Both the position numbers and the translations under genes were made by a program. This document shows positions 8,121 through 16,004 of a stretch of DNA of 42,454 nucleotides, one piece after another. The stretch's first letter is position 1; every line of letters begins with the position of its first letter. This DNA comes from SAR202 cluster bacterium bin22 (GTDB taxonomy: Bacteria; Chloroflexota; Dehalococcoidia; Lucifugimonadales; UBA3495). The stretch covers positions 1 through 42,454 of the forward strand of contig MPMM01000024.1 in the NCBI GenBank assembly GCA_002238505.1, read 5' to 3'. The notes beneath the pieces are model-generated. The model did not search any database. It saw only the letters and a list, made by a program, of their open reading frames with translations, and was not told the DNA's origin.

Positions 8121-8572
8121 CCAAGAACGACCGCGGCGGTCTCCTAGAGTTGCTGGACCTGGTGGTCGCGGGAGACACCCTGGTGGTCACCCATATTGAC
8201 CGGCTATCCAGGGGGCTGACCTACGGGCTTCAGGTAATTGAAGACCTGCACCTGAGGGGAGTGGAGTTCCGGTCTCTTGCCGAAGATTTTGACACGTCGA
8301 CTGCCAATGGCAAACTGCAATTGACTATGGTCCTGGCCTTCTCGGAGTGGTGGCGAAACTCAATCAGGGAGCGGTCCATTGCCGGGCAGCAAAAGGCGAG
8401 GGAAGAGGGCCGGTTTCCTGGCAGACCCACGGTCCTTACTGAACGGCAGAAGGAGTATGTCAGGCAGGAACTGGCCAAGGGTGTAAGCCAGCGGGAGCTG
8501 GCCAGGATACTGGAAGTGAGCAGGTGGAAGATCCAGCAGGTAGCCGAAGCAGCGTCTGGGCCAGCAATCTGA
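7991..8572 (+). CDS. Serine recombinase (resolvase/invertase family)
   Basis: About 193 residues from ATG 7991; a TTG at 7982 would add three residues. The N-terminal catalytic domain starts MTLYGYARVS with the nucleophile Ser10, followed by a DTLVVTHIDRLSRG block carrying conserved Arg residues, and a long E-helix region (SIRERSIAGQQKAREEGRFPGRP). The C-terminal Hin-like helix-turn-helix is GVSQRELARILEVSRWKIQQV. Size and layout match small resolvases/invertases that act on short sites by a Ser-DNA intermediate. The reading frame is intact, unlike the related relics at 24.4, 36.5 and 38.1 kb. The upstream inverted repeat may be its site. The element it belongs to is not delimited. Confidence 0.9.
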   Translation: MTLYGYARVSVREPEDKNLDLQVERLVRAGCAMGNIRAEEASGAKNDRGGLLELLDLVVAGDTLVVTHIDRLSRGLTYGLQVIEDLHLRGVEFRSLAEDFDTSTANGKLQLTMVLAFSEWWRNSIRERSIAGQQKAREEGRFPGRPTVLTERQKEYVRQELAKGVSQRELARILEVSRWKIQQVAEAASGPAI

Positions 8573-8596
8573 TAGGAAGGACATAAGGCAAAGCTG

Positions 8597-9030
8597 CTGT
8601 TGAACTACACCACAAAGGTAAACTCCCAGAAGGCGGTGACCGAGGTCATGGCCATGCTGGTGACCAAGGAGCCGAGGAGATGTCACTCGTCTACGACGGT
8701 AACCAGCAAACCTGTAGGCTTGGGTGATTTGTTTCGAGCCCTCACCTGGGGTGGGTCGCTTTTGCTCTTCCCTGCAACACTGACGCGGTGTTCCTCACGC
8801 TTACCGAGCAGAGGATCATGGTGACGTCGCCAGAGTCCCGCCGCCGGCAGGGAATACGGACCTCCTGGCGGATCCTCAATGACAGGGTAGAGGACCATAC
8901 GGCGCTGCTTGAGACGGGCATGGTCACAATGGGTGAAATATTCCTGCCCTATATGCTCTCCGGTGGACAAATTCTTTACCAGGCTCTGGTAGCCGGTGAG
9001 TTCAAGGCGCTGAATCCGCCACCGGACTGA
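8597..9030 (+). pseudogene. Decayed companion gene of the recombinase, frameshifted
   Basis: Downstream of the recombinase two pieces in different frames look like one former protein. The first begins KLLLNYTTKVNSQKAVTEVMAMLV (about 8590-8665). The second, from about 8764, reads LPCNTDAVFLTLTEQ and then TSWRILNDRVEDHTALLETG, FLPYMLSGGQILYQAL, ending at TGA 9028-9030. The order and spacing resemble a family of about 150-residue hypothetical proteins seen with mobile or phage genes, but I cannot name a function. At least one frameshift separates the pieces, so it is not functional. Confidence 0.5.
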
Positions 9031-9467
9031 GAGAGGTGTTCGCAAGCCAGCTCTGCTCACGACTGGTGTTGATTAAAGAGCGGCCGATGCCGCGCCAAGG
9101 CCGGATTAGCGGTTCGTTTGAGGAAACCGGCATTAAACGCCCTGTTGAGCCAGAACGAAACAGGGTTCCCCTCAGGTACGGTGATTCCTCCGTTTTACAC
9201 CGCATCCCCGAGACCCCAAAAGCAAGCCAAACCGGAACCCGAAAGTGGTAGCGCCGGCTTTGCCGAGAGACTCTGCTCTTCCTTCCGAGCAAGAGTCTTG
9301 CAGGATGTACGGCTTGTATTCCCTAGGGGGCCAATCCGATAATAGGGTTCGGATTGTGCAAATCTCCGCTAGTGCGGGAGCTCACATCGTCTGAGTTCGA
9401 AAATCTGAGCACGAGGAGCTATCCTTCACGGGAAGACGCAGGCCACCTTCCCTAACAGGCCGGACCA
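9031..9467. other. Leader region of the glycan operon with a hairpin
   Basis: About 430 bases without a convincing gene. A hairpin with arms AGACTCTGCTC (9268-9278) and GAGCAAGAGTCT (9287-9298), one bulged base and an 8-base loop stands about 170 bases upstream of the first glycan gene. A further weak GC hairpin lies at about 9366-9382 (CTCCGC/GCGGGAG). It may be a terminator, an attenuator or the boundary of the mobile segment. No known riboswitch consensus was recognised. Confidence 0.4.
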
Positions 9468-10778
9468 ATGAAAATCCTGAAAGTAATTCACGGCTATCCC
9501 ATGCGTTACAACGCCGGCTCGGAGGTGTACACCCAGGGCCTGGCCCAAGCGCTGGCCCAACGCCACGAGGTTCACGTCTTCACCAGGCAGGAAAACGCCT
9601 TTCTTCCCGAGTATGCGGTGCAGCAAGAGACCGACCCGTCAGACCCTCGGATCAGGCTCCATATTATCAACATGGCCCGTGCACGGGACGGGTACCGGCA
9701 CCCGGCGGTGGACCAGGCCTTCGCCACGCTGCTGGACCAGGTGCGACCCGATGTGGTTCATATCGGGCACCTGAATCATCTCTCCACCTCCCTGGTACTA
9801 ACTGCCCGTAGCCGCCGCATCCCAGTCGCATTCACCCTGCATGATTACTGGCTTATGTGCCCCCGGGGGCAGTTCATCCAGATGTACCCCAGGGACCCCT
9901 CGGACACCTGGGCGGTCTGTGACGGCCAGGACGACCGTAAGTGCGCGGTGCGCTGCTACGCCCGCTACTTTGGCGGTGGAGCCGGTGAGTACGAACCGGA
10001 CGCGGCCTACTGGACGGGCTGGGTCGGCAGGCGAATGGCCCACGTCAGAGAGGTATGTGACGCGGTGGATGTTTTCATCGCTCCGGCCAGGTATCTTTTG
10101 AGCCGGTTCCGAGACGAGTTCGGAATCCCCGAGGGCAAGCTGGTTTACCTGGACTATGGATTCCATCTCGAACGGCTGGGCGGCAGGAGAAGGGCCGATG
10201 GAGAGCCTTTCACCTTCGGGTACATCGGCACCCATATTCCGGCCAAGGGAGTGGACCACCTGATTACTGCCTTTGGGGCCCTGAAGGGAGAGCCTCGGCT
10301 GCGCATCTGGGGCCGGGACCGGGGCGTAGAGACAGCTGGGCTCAAGGCGCTGGCCCAGGAACTTCCCCGCGACGCCGGTCAACGCGTGGAATGGATGGGC
10401 GAATACCGGAACCCGGAAATCGTTGCGGAGGTTTTCGACCGCTGCGACGCGATTGTGGTCCCGTCGATCTGGGCGGAAAACTCGCCCCTGGTGATTCACG
10501 AGGCGTTGCAGGCCCGTGCCCCGGTGATCACCGCGGACTACGGCGGGATGGCCGAGTACGTCCGGCACGAGGAGAACGGGTTACTTTTCACCCACCGCGA
10601 TCCGGAATCGCTGGCCGGGCAGATGCAGCGGCTGGCCGATGACCCGTCGTTGGCAAAGAAACTGGGAGGCAGGGGATACCTGCAATCAGCGGACGGGAAC
10701 GTACCCGATATGTTGCAGCATTCCCTGGCAATTGAGAGCATATACGCCAGCCTGCTCCACGGAGGAAACCACCAATGA
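9468..10778 (+). CDS. Glycosyltransferase family 4
   Basis: A 436-residue GT-B enzyme. The N-terminal Rossmann half opens MKILKVIHGYPMRYNAGSEV, a usual GT4 start with the glycine-rich acceptor loop, and continues with HEVHVFTR and DVVHIGHLNH. The C-terminal half holds the donor site: FTFGYIGTHIPAKGVDHLI, RVEWMGEY, and the E-x7-E-type region ENSPLVIHEALQARAPVITADYGGMAEYV followed by ENGLLF. These enzymes transfer a sugar from a nucleotide sugar with retention. No transmembrane segment, so cytosolic or membrane-peripheral. First gene of a four-gene plus-strand operon whose members overlap by four bases. Donor sugars could come from the convergent dehydrogenase/epimerase pair. Substrate unknown. 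Confidence 0.9.
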   Translation: MKILKVIHGYPMRYNAGSEVYTQGLAQALAQRHEVHVFTRQENAFLPEYAVQQETDPSDPRIRLHIINMARARDGYRHPAVDQAFATLLDQVRPDVVHIGHLNHLSTSLVLTARSRRIPVAFTLHDYWLMCPRGQFIQMYPRDPSDTWAVCDGQDDRKCAVRCYARYFGGGAGEYEPDAAYWTGWVGRRMAHVREVCDAVDVFIAPARYLLSRFRDEFGIPEGKLVYLDYGFHLERLGGRRRADGEPFTFGYIGTHIPAKGVDHLITAFGALKGEPRLRIWGRDRGVETAGLKALAQELPRDAGQRVEWMGEYRNPEIVAEVFDRCDAIVVPSIWAENSPLVIHEALQARAPVITADYGGMAEYVRHEENGLLFTHRDPESLAGQMQRLADDPSLAKKLGGRGYLQSADGNVPDMLQHSLAIESIYASLLHGGNHQ

Positions 10779-11863
10779 CCACGAATCGACACCGGCTATT
10801 GCCCGCTTTTTCCCCGTCGGCCCTTGCTCCAGGGGAGAGACCGGGCCCTTGGCGCATTACATTCGACACCAACCCGGACGACTGTAACCTGCACTGCATC
10901 ATGTGCGAGGACCATTCGCCCTACAGCGATACCCAGAGCGACCGCAGGAGGTCTGGCAAACCCCGGCGCCGAATGGACATTGACCTGATCCGGCGCATAC
11001 TGGCCGACTCCCAGGGCACTCCACTGCGCGAAATAATACCCTCAACCATGGGGGAGCCGCTCCTGTACCGCCACTTCGATGACATCCTGGACCTCTGCGC
11101 CGAGTACGGAGTGATGCTCAACCTGACCACCAACGGCACCTTCCCGCAGCGGGGGGCGCGGGCCTGGGCGGAGCGCATTGTGCCGGTGGCCACCGACGTG
11201 AAGATTTCCTGGAATGGCGCAAGCAAAGGTACGCAAGAGGCCGTAATGCTGGGTTCCAACTGGGAGACGGTGCTGGAAAACGTGCGGACCTTCATAGCCG
11301 TGCGGGACGAACACGCCCGGCAGGGCGGCAACCGTTGCCGGGTAACTTTCCAACTGACTTTCATGGAGGTCAACTATCTGGAACTGCCCGGCGTGGTGCG
11401 GCTGGCCGCGGAAATGGGAGTTAACCGGGTGAAGGGCCATCACCTGTGGGTGCATTTTCGGGAGCTGGCCGGGCAGTCGATGCGGCGGGAACCCGACGCC
11501 ATCCGCCGTTGGAACGATACGGTGGATGCGGCCCAGGCAGTTTCCGACCGCCACCGCCTGCCGGACGGAACCAGGGTCATTCTGGAGAACATTTTCAAAC
11601 TGGACCCGGACGATGCCGGCGAGATATCCCCGGGAGCGGAATGTCCCTTTTTAGGCCAGGAGGCATGGGTCGCTGCCGACGGCAGGTTCAACCCCTGCTG
11701 CGCACCGGATGCCCTGCGCCGCACGCTGGGCGACTTCGGAAACGTGAACCAGGAAAGTCTTTACCATATCTGGCAGGGCGACGCTTACCAGGAACTGCGC
11801 ACCAACTATATGCAGCAACCCCTGTGCCAGGGCTGCAATATGCGAAGGCCGGAGGATATATGA
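10775..11863 (+). CDS. Radical SAM protein with SPASM-like C-terminus
   Basis: A 362-residue radical SAM enzyme. The [4Fe-4S]-SAM cluster motif is CNLHCIMC (Cys37, Cys41, Cys44), preceded by RITFDTNPDD. A TMGEPLLYRHFDDIL block fits the GE motif, and NLTTNGTF and DVKISWNGA fit the barrel strands. The C-terminal part has a SPASM-like cysteine pattern: CPFLGQEAWVAADGRFNPCC, then CQGCNM near the end, which would hold auxiliary clusters. Such proteins often modify peptides or sugars and accompany natural-product or glycan clusters. The start ATG overlaps the glycosyltransferase stop (ATGA), and its own TGA overlaps the next ATG. Exact reaction unknown. Confidence 0.88.
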   Translation: MTTNRHRLLPAFSPSALAPGERPGPWRITFDTNPDDCNLHCIMCEDHSPYSDTQSDRRRSGKPRRRMDIDLIRRILADSQGTPLREIIPSTMGEPLLYRHFDDILDLCAEYGVMLNLTTNGTFPQRGARAWAERIVPVATDVKISWNGASKGTQEAVMLGSNWETVLENVRTFIAVRDEHARQGGNRCRVTFQLTFMEVNYLELPGVVRLAAEMGVNRVKGHHLWVHFRELAGQSMRREPDAIRRWNDTVDAAQAVSDRHRLPDGTRVILENIFKLDPDDAGEISPGAECPFLGQEAWVAADGRFNPCCAPDALRRTLGDFGNVNQESLYHIWQGDAYQELRTNYMQQPLCQGCNMRRPEDI

Positions 11864-14400
11864 CCCAAAGGCAATGGAAAGCCGATCTGGAGCGGGATGG
11901 GTTTGTTCATTTGCCCCAGGTCCTTGGCGCGGAGGAGGTCGACCGGCTTGCCACCCTCGCCTTGCAGTCCGTTTCCGACTATGCAACTTCTGAGGATCTG
12001 ATCAGGACAGAGGGCGGCACTCCGCTGAAATTGCTGTACCCGCTGAGCAAGTACCAGGACTTCCTATCAGTGCTGGGCCGGAAGGAATTGGGCGAAATTG
12101 TGGACTCGCTCCTGCCCCGGACCGATTCGGTCCTCACGTGGGAAGATGTGCTTATCAAGATGCCCTTCGTGGGCGCCGAGGTTGGCCCCCATCAGGATAT
12201 CGGGCTGGACCCGGTTAGATACAGCGTCCACAGCCTGGGAATCTCCCTGCACCACGATGGCGATAATCCCGTGTATTTTCTGCCCGGAAGCCATCGCCTC
12301 GGCCCGTTGACCGCCACTGCGGTCAGCGCCATCGGGCGGGAATGCGAAGATCGGTTCCGGCCTGTAGTCACTCGACCCGGGGACATCGTAGTCCACAATG
12401 TCCACGTCCTTCACTATTCAGACCCGAACCTGTCGCAGCACCCCCGGGCGACGTGGTATCTGGAATTCAGGAGTATGCTGGAACTTCTGGAAAAGGGGCC
12501 CTGGACCCCTGACTGGGTCCATCGGCGCCGGGCAATTTGGGTGCAGGCCAGGGCCTCAGCCGGGGTCGACACCAGCCAGGACGAACCTGATGAGGTAAAG
12601 GATCACCTTGAGGGACTGAGGGGAGACATTTCCGCCTTCCGAGTCCCCCACACAACCGACACGGTCCAATACGACAGGACCAGCCCGTATAACCACTTTG
12701 CTTTCGGGACCGAGGACTGGAGGGGCAGCCGGCCGGCCCCCGAGGGGACCCACCATTTGAAAGCTGATGACAGCCCACTGTACCGTGCCAGATTCCAGGA
12801 GGTGCTGAAATTCCATGCCCCGGGCTTGGCCCCGGTGCAGGACCTCTCCGCCGGATATCACATCACGCCAGACGGCCAGCCGGCCTACCAGTCGCGTTAC
12901 CTTCGTACCTTTGGGTTCTACGAAGACCTCGCCGCGGTTCATTCCAGGACAGGCTGGTTTCACATTCTTCCTGACGGGCGGGCCCTGTACCCGGAGCGGT
13001 ACGCCTGGTGCGGCAACTTCCAGGAGGACCGCTGCCCGGTCAGGCTTCCCGACGGCAGGTATTTCCACCTGACGGCTCAGGGGGTTCCCGCCTATGGGGA
13101 ACGCTATCGTTACGCGGGGGACTACCGGGACGGCATCGCCGTTGTGCAGCGGGAGGATGGCAAACACACTCACGTCGACCGCTCCGGCAACCTGGTCCAT
13201 GGGCGCTGGTTCCTGGACCTGGACGTATTTCACAAGAACCGGGCTCGCGCCTGCGACGCCCAGGGCTGGCACCATGTAGGTATGGAGGGTGAACCGCTCT
13301 ATGCCGAGCGGTTCAGGAACGTGGAGCCGTTCTACAACGGGCAAGCCCGGGTGGAGAGATTCGACGGCTCCCTGTTGGTGATTGATGAGTCGGGTGGCGT
13401 CCTTCTGGAGCTGAGGAAGCCGCAACGGTCGCAGTTGGAGGAGCTCTCCGCCCAGATGGTCGGCCTGTGGAAGACTGGGACGATCCACGCCGCCGTGAAA
13501 CTGGGCGTGTTCGAGGCCCTGCCGGCCTCCGCTCCGGACATTGAAGCAAAGCTTCAGCTGGGCAAGGGTCTGGGGGTTCGGTTGCTGCGGGGCCTCACCG
13601 AGTTGGGGTTGGCCAAACCCGACGGGGATGGATTGTACCACCCTACCGTCCAAGGTTCCTGTCTCAGCCGGTCTCACCCAACCTCACTGGCCGACGCCGC
13701 GCTGCACTGGGGCGGCGAGGTTTACTCCGCCTGGAACGACGCCACCAGGTCATTGAAGACCGGACAATCCGGATTCACCCACTCTTACGGGAGTAACCTG
13801 TTCGACTGGCTGCGGGATAGGCCGGAGCGGCTTCAAAGCTACCAGGCAGCTATGGCGGCCTACGCCCGGCACGACTACCAATACCTGGCAGAAACGGTGG
13901 ATTTCAGCGTGCACGATGCCATTCTGGACGTGGGTGGCGGTGCCGGAGAACTGGCCTTCACCCTGCTCCGCGCTCACCCAAGGCTTACAGTTACGGTGAT
14001 GGACCTGCCCGAGGTGATCGAGGGGATCGTAGCGCCGGCCGATGTCGCGGCCGGCTGCCGGCTTGTTGCCGGAGATTTTTTCTGCCAGTGGCCGATCACC
14101 GCCGACGCCGTGGTGCTGGCCAGGGTGCTCCACGATTGGCCGGATGCGGATGCGGAGCGGATTCTGAAACGGGCAAGGCAAGCCTTGTCCCCAGGGGGCA
14201 CGCTCTACCTGGTTGAGATGGTCCTGGACGAGTCTTCCGGCAACGGCGGCCTGCTGGACCTGCATATGCTGGTAATGCTCCAGGGCATGGAACGTACCAG
14301 GGGACAATTCAGGGACTTGCTGGCAGCAGCCGGATTTGTCCTGCTCGACGTGTCGGAAACCGGTTCAGTGAGTTCCATAATCCGGGCCAGGGCGGTTTGA
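11860..14400 (+). CDS. Three-part fusion: PhyH-type dioxygenase, WG repeats, O-methyltransferase
   Basis: An 846-residue protein starting at ATG 11860, chosen because GGAGG lies just upstream and it overlaps the previous stop; the open frame extends further 5' but that part is another gene's shadow. Residues about 5-205 are a phytanoyl-CoA dioxygenase-like Fe(II)/2-oxoglutarate domain (His111-x-Asp113, distal His185, Arg196). Residues about 320-515 hold a run of WG-like repeats of roughly 35-40 residues with recurring PDGR/LYPERY and RYAGDYRDGIAVV patterns. Residues about 525-846 are a class I methyltransferase of the plant-type O-methyltransferase family (DVGGGAGE at 690-697, VLHDWPDADAERIL at 757-770) with an N-terminal dimerisation winged helix. 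It could hydroxylate and then methylate one substrate. Translationally coupled to both neighbours. Product unknown. Confidence 0.88.
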   Translation: MTQRQWKADLERDGFVHLPQVLGAEEVDRLATLALQSVSDYATSEDLIRTEGGTPLKLLYPLSKYQDFLSVLGRKELGEIVDSLLPRTDSVLTWEDVLIKMPFVGAEVGPHQDIGLDPVRYSVHSLGISLHHDGDNPVYFLPGSHRLGPLTATAVSAIGRECEDRFRPVVTRPGDIVVHNVHVLHYSDPNLSQHPRATWYLEFRSMLELLEKGPWTPDWVHRRRAIWVQARASAGVDTSQDEPDEVKDHLEGLRGDISAFRVPHTTDTVQYDRTSPYNHFAFGTEDWRGSRPAPEGTHHLKADDSPLYRARFQEVLKFHAPGLAPVQDLSAGYHITPDGQPAYQSRYLRTFGFYEDLAAVHSRTGWFHILPDGRALYPERYAWCGNFQEDRCPVRLPDGRYFHLTAQGVPAYGERYRYAGDYRDGIAVVQREDGKHTHVDRSGNLVHGRWFLDLDVFHKNRARACDAQGWHHVGMEGEPLYAERFRNVEPFYNGQARVERFDGSLLVIDESGGVLLELRKPQRSQLEELSAQMVGLWKTGTIHAAVKLGVFEALPASAPDIEAKLQLGKGLGVRLLRGLTELGLAKPDGDGLYHPTVQGSCLSRSHPTSLADAALHWGGEVYSAWNDATRSLKTGQSGFTHSYGSNLFDWLRDRPERLQSYQAAMAAYARHDYQYLAETVDFSVHDAILDVGGGAGELAFTLLRAHPRLTVTVMDLPEVIEGIVAPADVAAGCRLVAGDFFCQWPITADAVVLARVLHDWPDADAERILKRARQALSPGGTLYLVEMVLDESSGNGGLLDLHMLVMLQGMERTRGQFRDLLAAAGFVLLDVSETGSVSSIIRARAV

Positions 14401-15065
14401 CCCTCCCCAAACCGGCGGCTTCCCTAGTGGAACGGTTGGCCCTGGCGCCGCATCAGTCCGATGTGGCAATCATACTGAGGCACGCCGAACGGGAGGAGAT
14501 TCCCGCCGGAACATTTGGAGAAGAGGTGCCCCTGAATACCCGGGGGGTCACCACTGCGGAAAAGCTGGGCTCGGTTCTGGCGCGGAGGGGGCCGGTCAGT
14601 ATTAGTTCCAGCCCGGTCTGGCGGTGCGTACAAACTGCAGGAGCGATCCTGCGGGGCGGGAGCCAAACCAAAGGCACGACCTTGGACTGGCGGCTGGGAG
14701 CCCCTGGCCCCTTTGTCGTGAACGCTGAAGCAAGCGGCGAGCTGTTCCTCCAGGTCGGCATTCTGGACATAGTGCGCCGGCAACTCACGGGAACGGCCCC
14801 CCCTCCCGGCATGAGAGACACCGCGGAAGGCATTGAGTTGCTGCTGGGGCTGATCGCCAACGACCTGGGCCAACTGGGCCGGCTGGGCATCCATGTCACC
14901 CATGACTCCATTCTGGCGGTGCTGGTCGCCTGGCTGTACGGCGTGCCAATCGAGGCGACTATTTGGCCGGACTACCTGGACGGGCTGCTCCTCTGGCAGT
15001 CAGAAGAACGCCTGAACTTATCCTGGCGCGGATTACCCCAGGCTACGTACCCAATCGGCTGTTAG
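14397..15065 (+). CDS. Histidine phosphatase family protein
   Basis: A 222-residue member of the phosphoglycerate-mutase-like superfamily. The catalytic RHAE motif is in IILRHAERE (Arg28, His29), the second Arg in SSPVWRCVQTA (Arg76) and the second catalytic His in VTHDS (His169). The TTG start overlaps the previous TGA by four bases (TTGA), mirroring the ATGA overlaps earlier in the operon, which supports this unusual start. Such enzymes dephosphorylate small metabolites or sugars; here it may trim a pathway intermediate. The 3' end overlaps the convergent epimerase gene by 33 bases. Confidence 0.85.
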   Translation: MTLPKPAASLVERLALAPHQSDVAIILRHAEREEIPAGTFGEEVPLNTRGVTTAEKLGSVLARRGPVSISSSPVWRCVQTAGAILRGGSQTKGTTLDWRLGAPGPFVVNAEASGELFLQVGILDIVRRQLTGTAPPPGMRDTAEGIELLLGLIANDLGQLGRLGIHVTHDSILAVLVAWLYGVPIEATIWPDYLDGLLLWQSEERLNLSWRGLPQATYPIGC

Positions 15066-16004
15066 GGCGATGGCTTCCGTAGGGGACACCTTGGGTGTGT
15101 GGCCGAGAGTCTTCCGGGCCTTTTCGGTGCTGAACGCCTCCCGCTGCCCTTCCTCCCCGGGACGATACCCGACGTATTCCATGGGAACTGAGGAGCCGAC
15201 TGCCTCGCAGCACAGGCTGGCCAGGTCATCGATGGTGCGTTCCTCTCCGTAGCCAACGTAAAACTTCTGCCCGACCACCAGGTCGCCTGGGGCCTGAATC
15301 GCCCGAACCCAGGCCCGCACCACGTCGTCAATAAGGGTAACGTCCCGGGTCTGCTTCCCGCCCTCTACGATGATCGGTTTGCCGTGGAGCGCGTTCCACA
15401 GCCACTTGAAGATGAAGACCTCTCGACGCATATCCGGGCCAATGACTACCCCGGTGGACATGACTATCGATGGAACGCCATAGGACCGGTACCAGGCCCA
15501 TACGGCTAGTTCGGCCGCCGCCTTGGAGAAGCCGTAGGGATTGTGGGGAGTCAGGGGGTGGTCTTCGTCCATTGGCAGGTAAAGGGCCCTGCCGACCTCA
15601 TTGCCTGAGCCGGCAAAGATCAGCCTGGACACGCATCCCGCCCGCCGGACCGCCTCCAGCAGGGAGATAGTGCCTTCGATGTTTTGCATCACGGTATAGC
15701 GGGGCGATTCGAAAGCCATGGGCGTATCCGGCTGGGCTGCCAGGTGGGCCACAACCGAGTGCCCCTCAATATCTCCGGGTTGGATGTCCTGGATGCTTTT
15801 CCACAGGTAACGGAATTTGGGGTGGGAAAGTTCCCTGACCAGCAATGCGGCATGACTGGGCGGGACCACATCCAGCCCGGTTACCCTGTAGCCCAGGGCC
15901 AACAACGACCTGGTCAATGCGGAGCCGCCGAAACCCGCCGCTCCGGTAATGAGAACATTTTCTTCAGGCGCCAACTCTCCCCCTGTTATGATATTATTCG
16001 GCAT
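15033..16004 (-). CDS. NAD-dependent nucleotide-sugar epimerase/dehydratase (extended SDR)
   Basis: A 323-residue extended SDR from ATG 16004; the open frame runs 39 codons further 5', but that part overlaps the upstream gene and has no SDR character. The NAD-binding motif is GAAGFGG (21-27). The catalytic Tyr-x3-Lys is in HNPYGFSKAAAEL, preceded by FAGSGNEVG, and VVAHLAAQPDTP fits the family. Close relatives include UDP-glucose 4-epimerase and UDP-glucuronate epimerase or decarboxylase. It overlaps the upstream dehydrogenase by 11 bases, so UDP-glucuronate is a likely input. Convergent with the glycan operon. Confidence 0.87.
   Translation of the reverse strand: MPNNIITGGELAPEENVLITGAAGFGGSALTRSLLALGYRVTGLDVVPPSHAALLVRELSHPKFRYLWKSIQDIQPGDIEGHSVVAHLAAQPDTPMAFESPRYTVMQNIEGTISLLEAVRRAGCVSRLIFAGSGNEVGRALYLPMDEDHPLTPHNPYGFSKAAAELAVWAWYRSYGVPSIVMSTGVVIGPDMRREVFIFKWLWNALHGKPIIVEGGKQTRDVTLIDDVVRAWVRAIQAPGDLVVGQKFYVGYGEERTIDDLASLCCEAVGSSVPMEYVGYRPGEEGQREAFSTEKARKTLGHTPKVSPTEAIALTADWVRSLG

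Noticed and set aside
9798-10568. 256-codon antisense frame in the glycosyltransferase gene
   Set aside because: Shadow of a confidently assigned GT4 enzyme.
12556-13677. Long antisense open frame inside the PhyH-WG-methyltransferase gene
   Set aside because: It has no domain or ribosome-binding site, and GC-rich coding DNA commonly leaves such antisense frames; the plus strand has clear catalytic motifs throughout.
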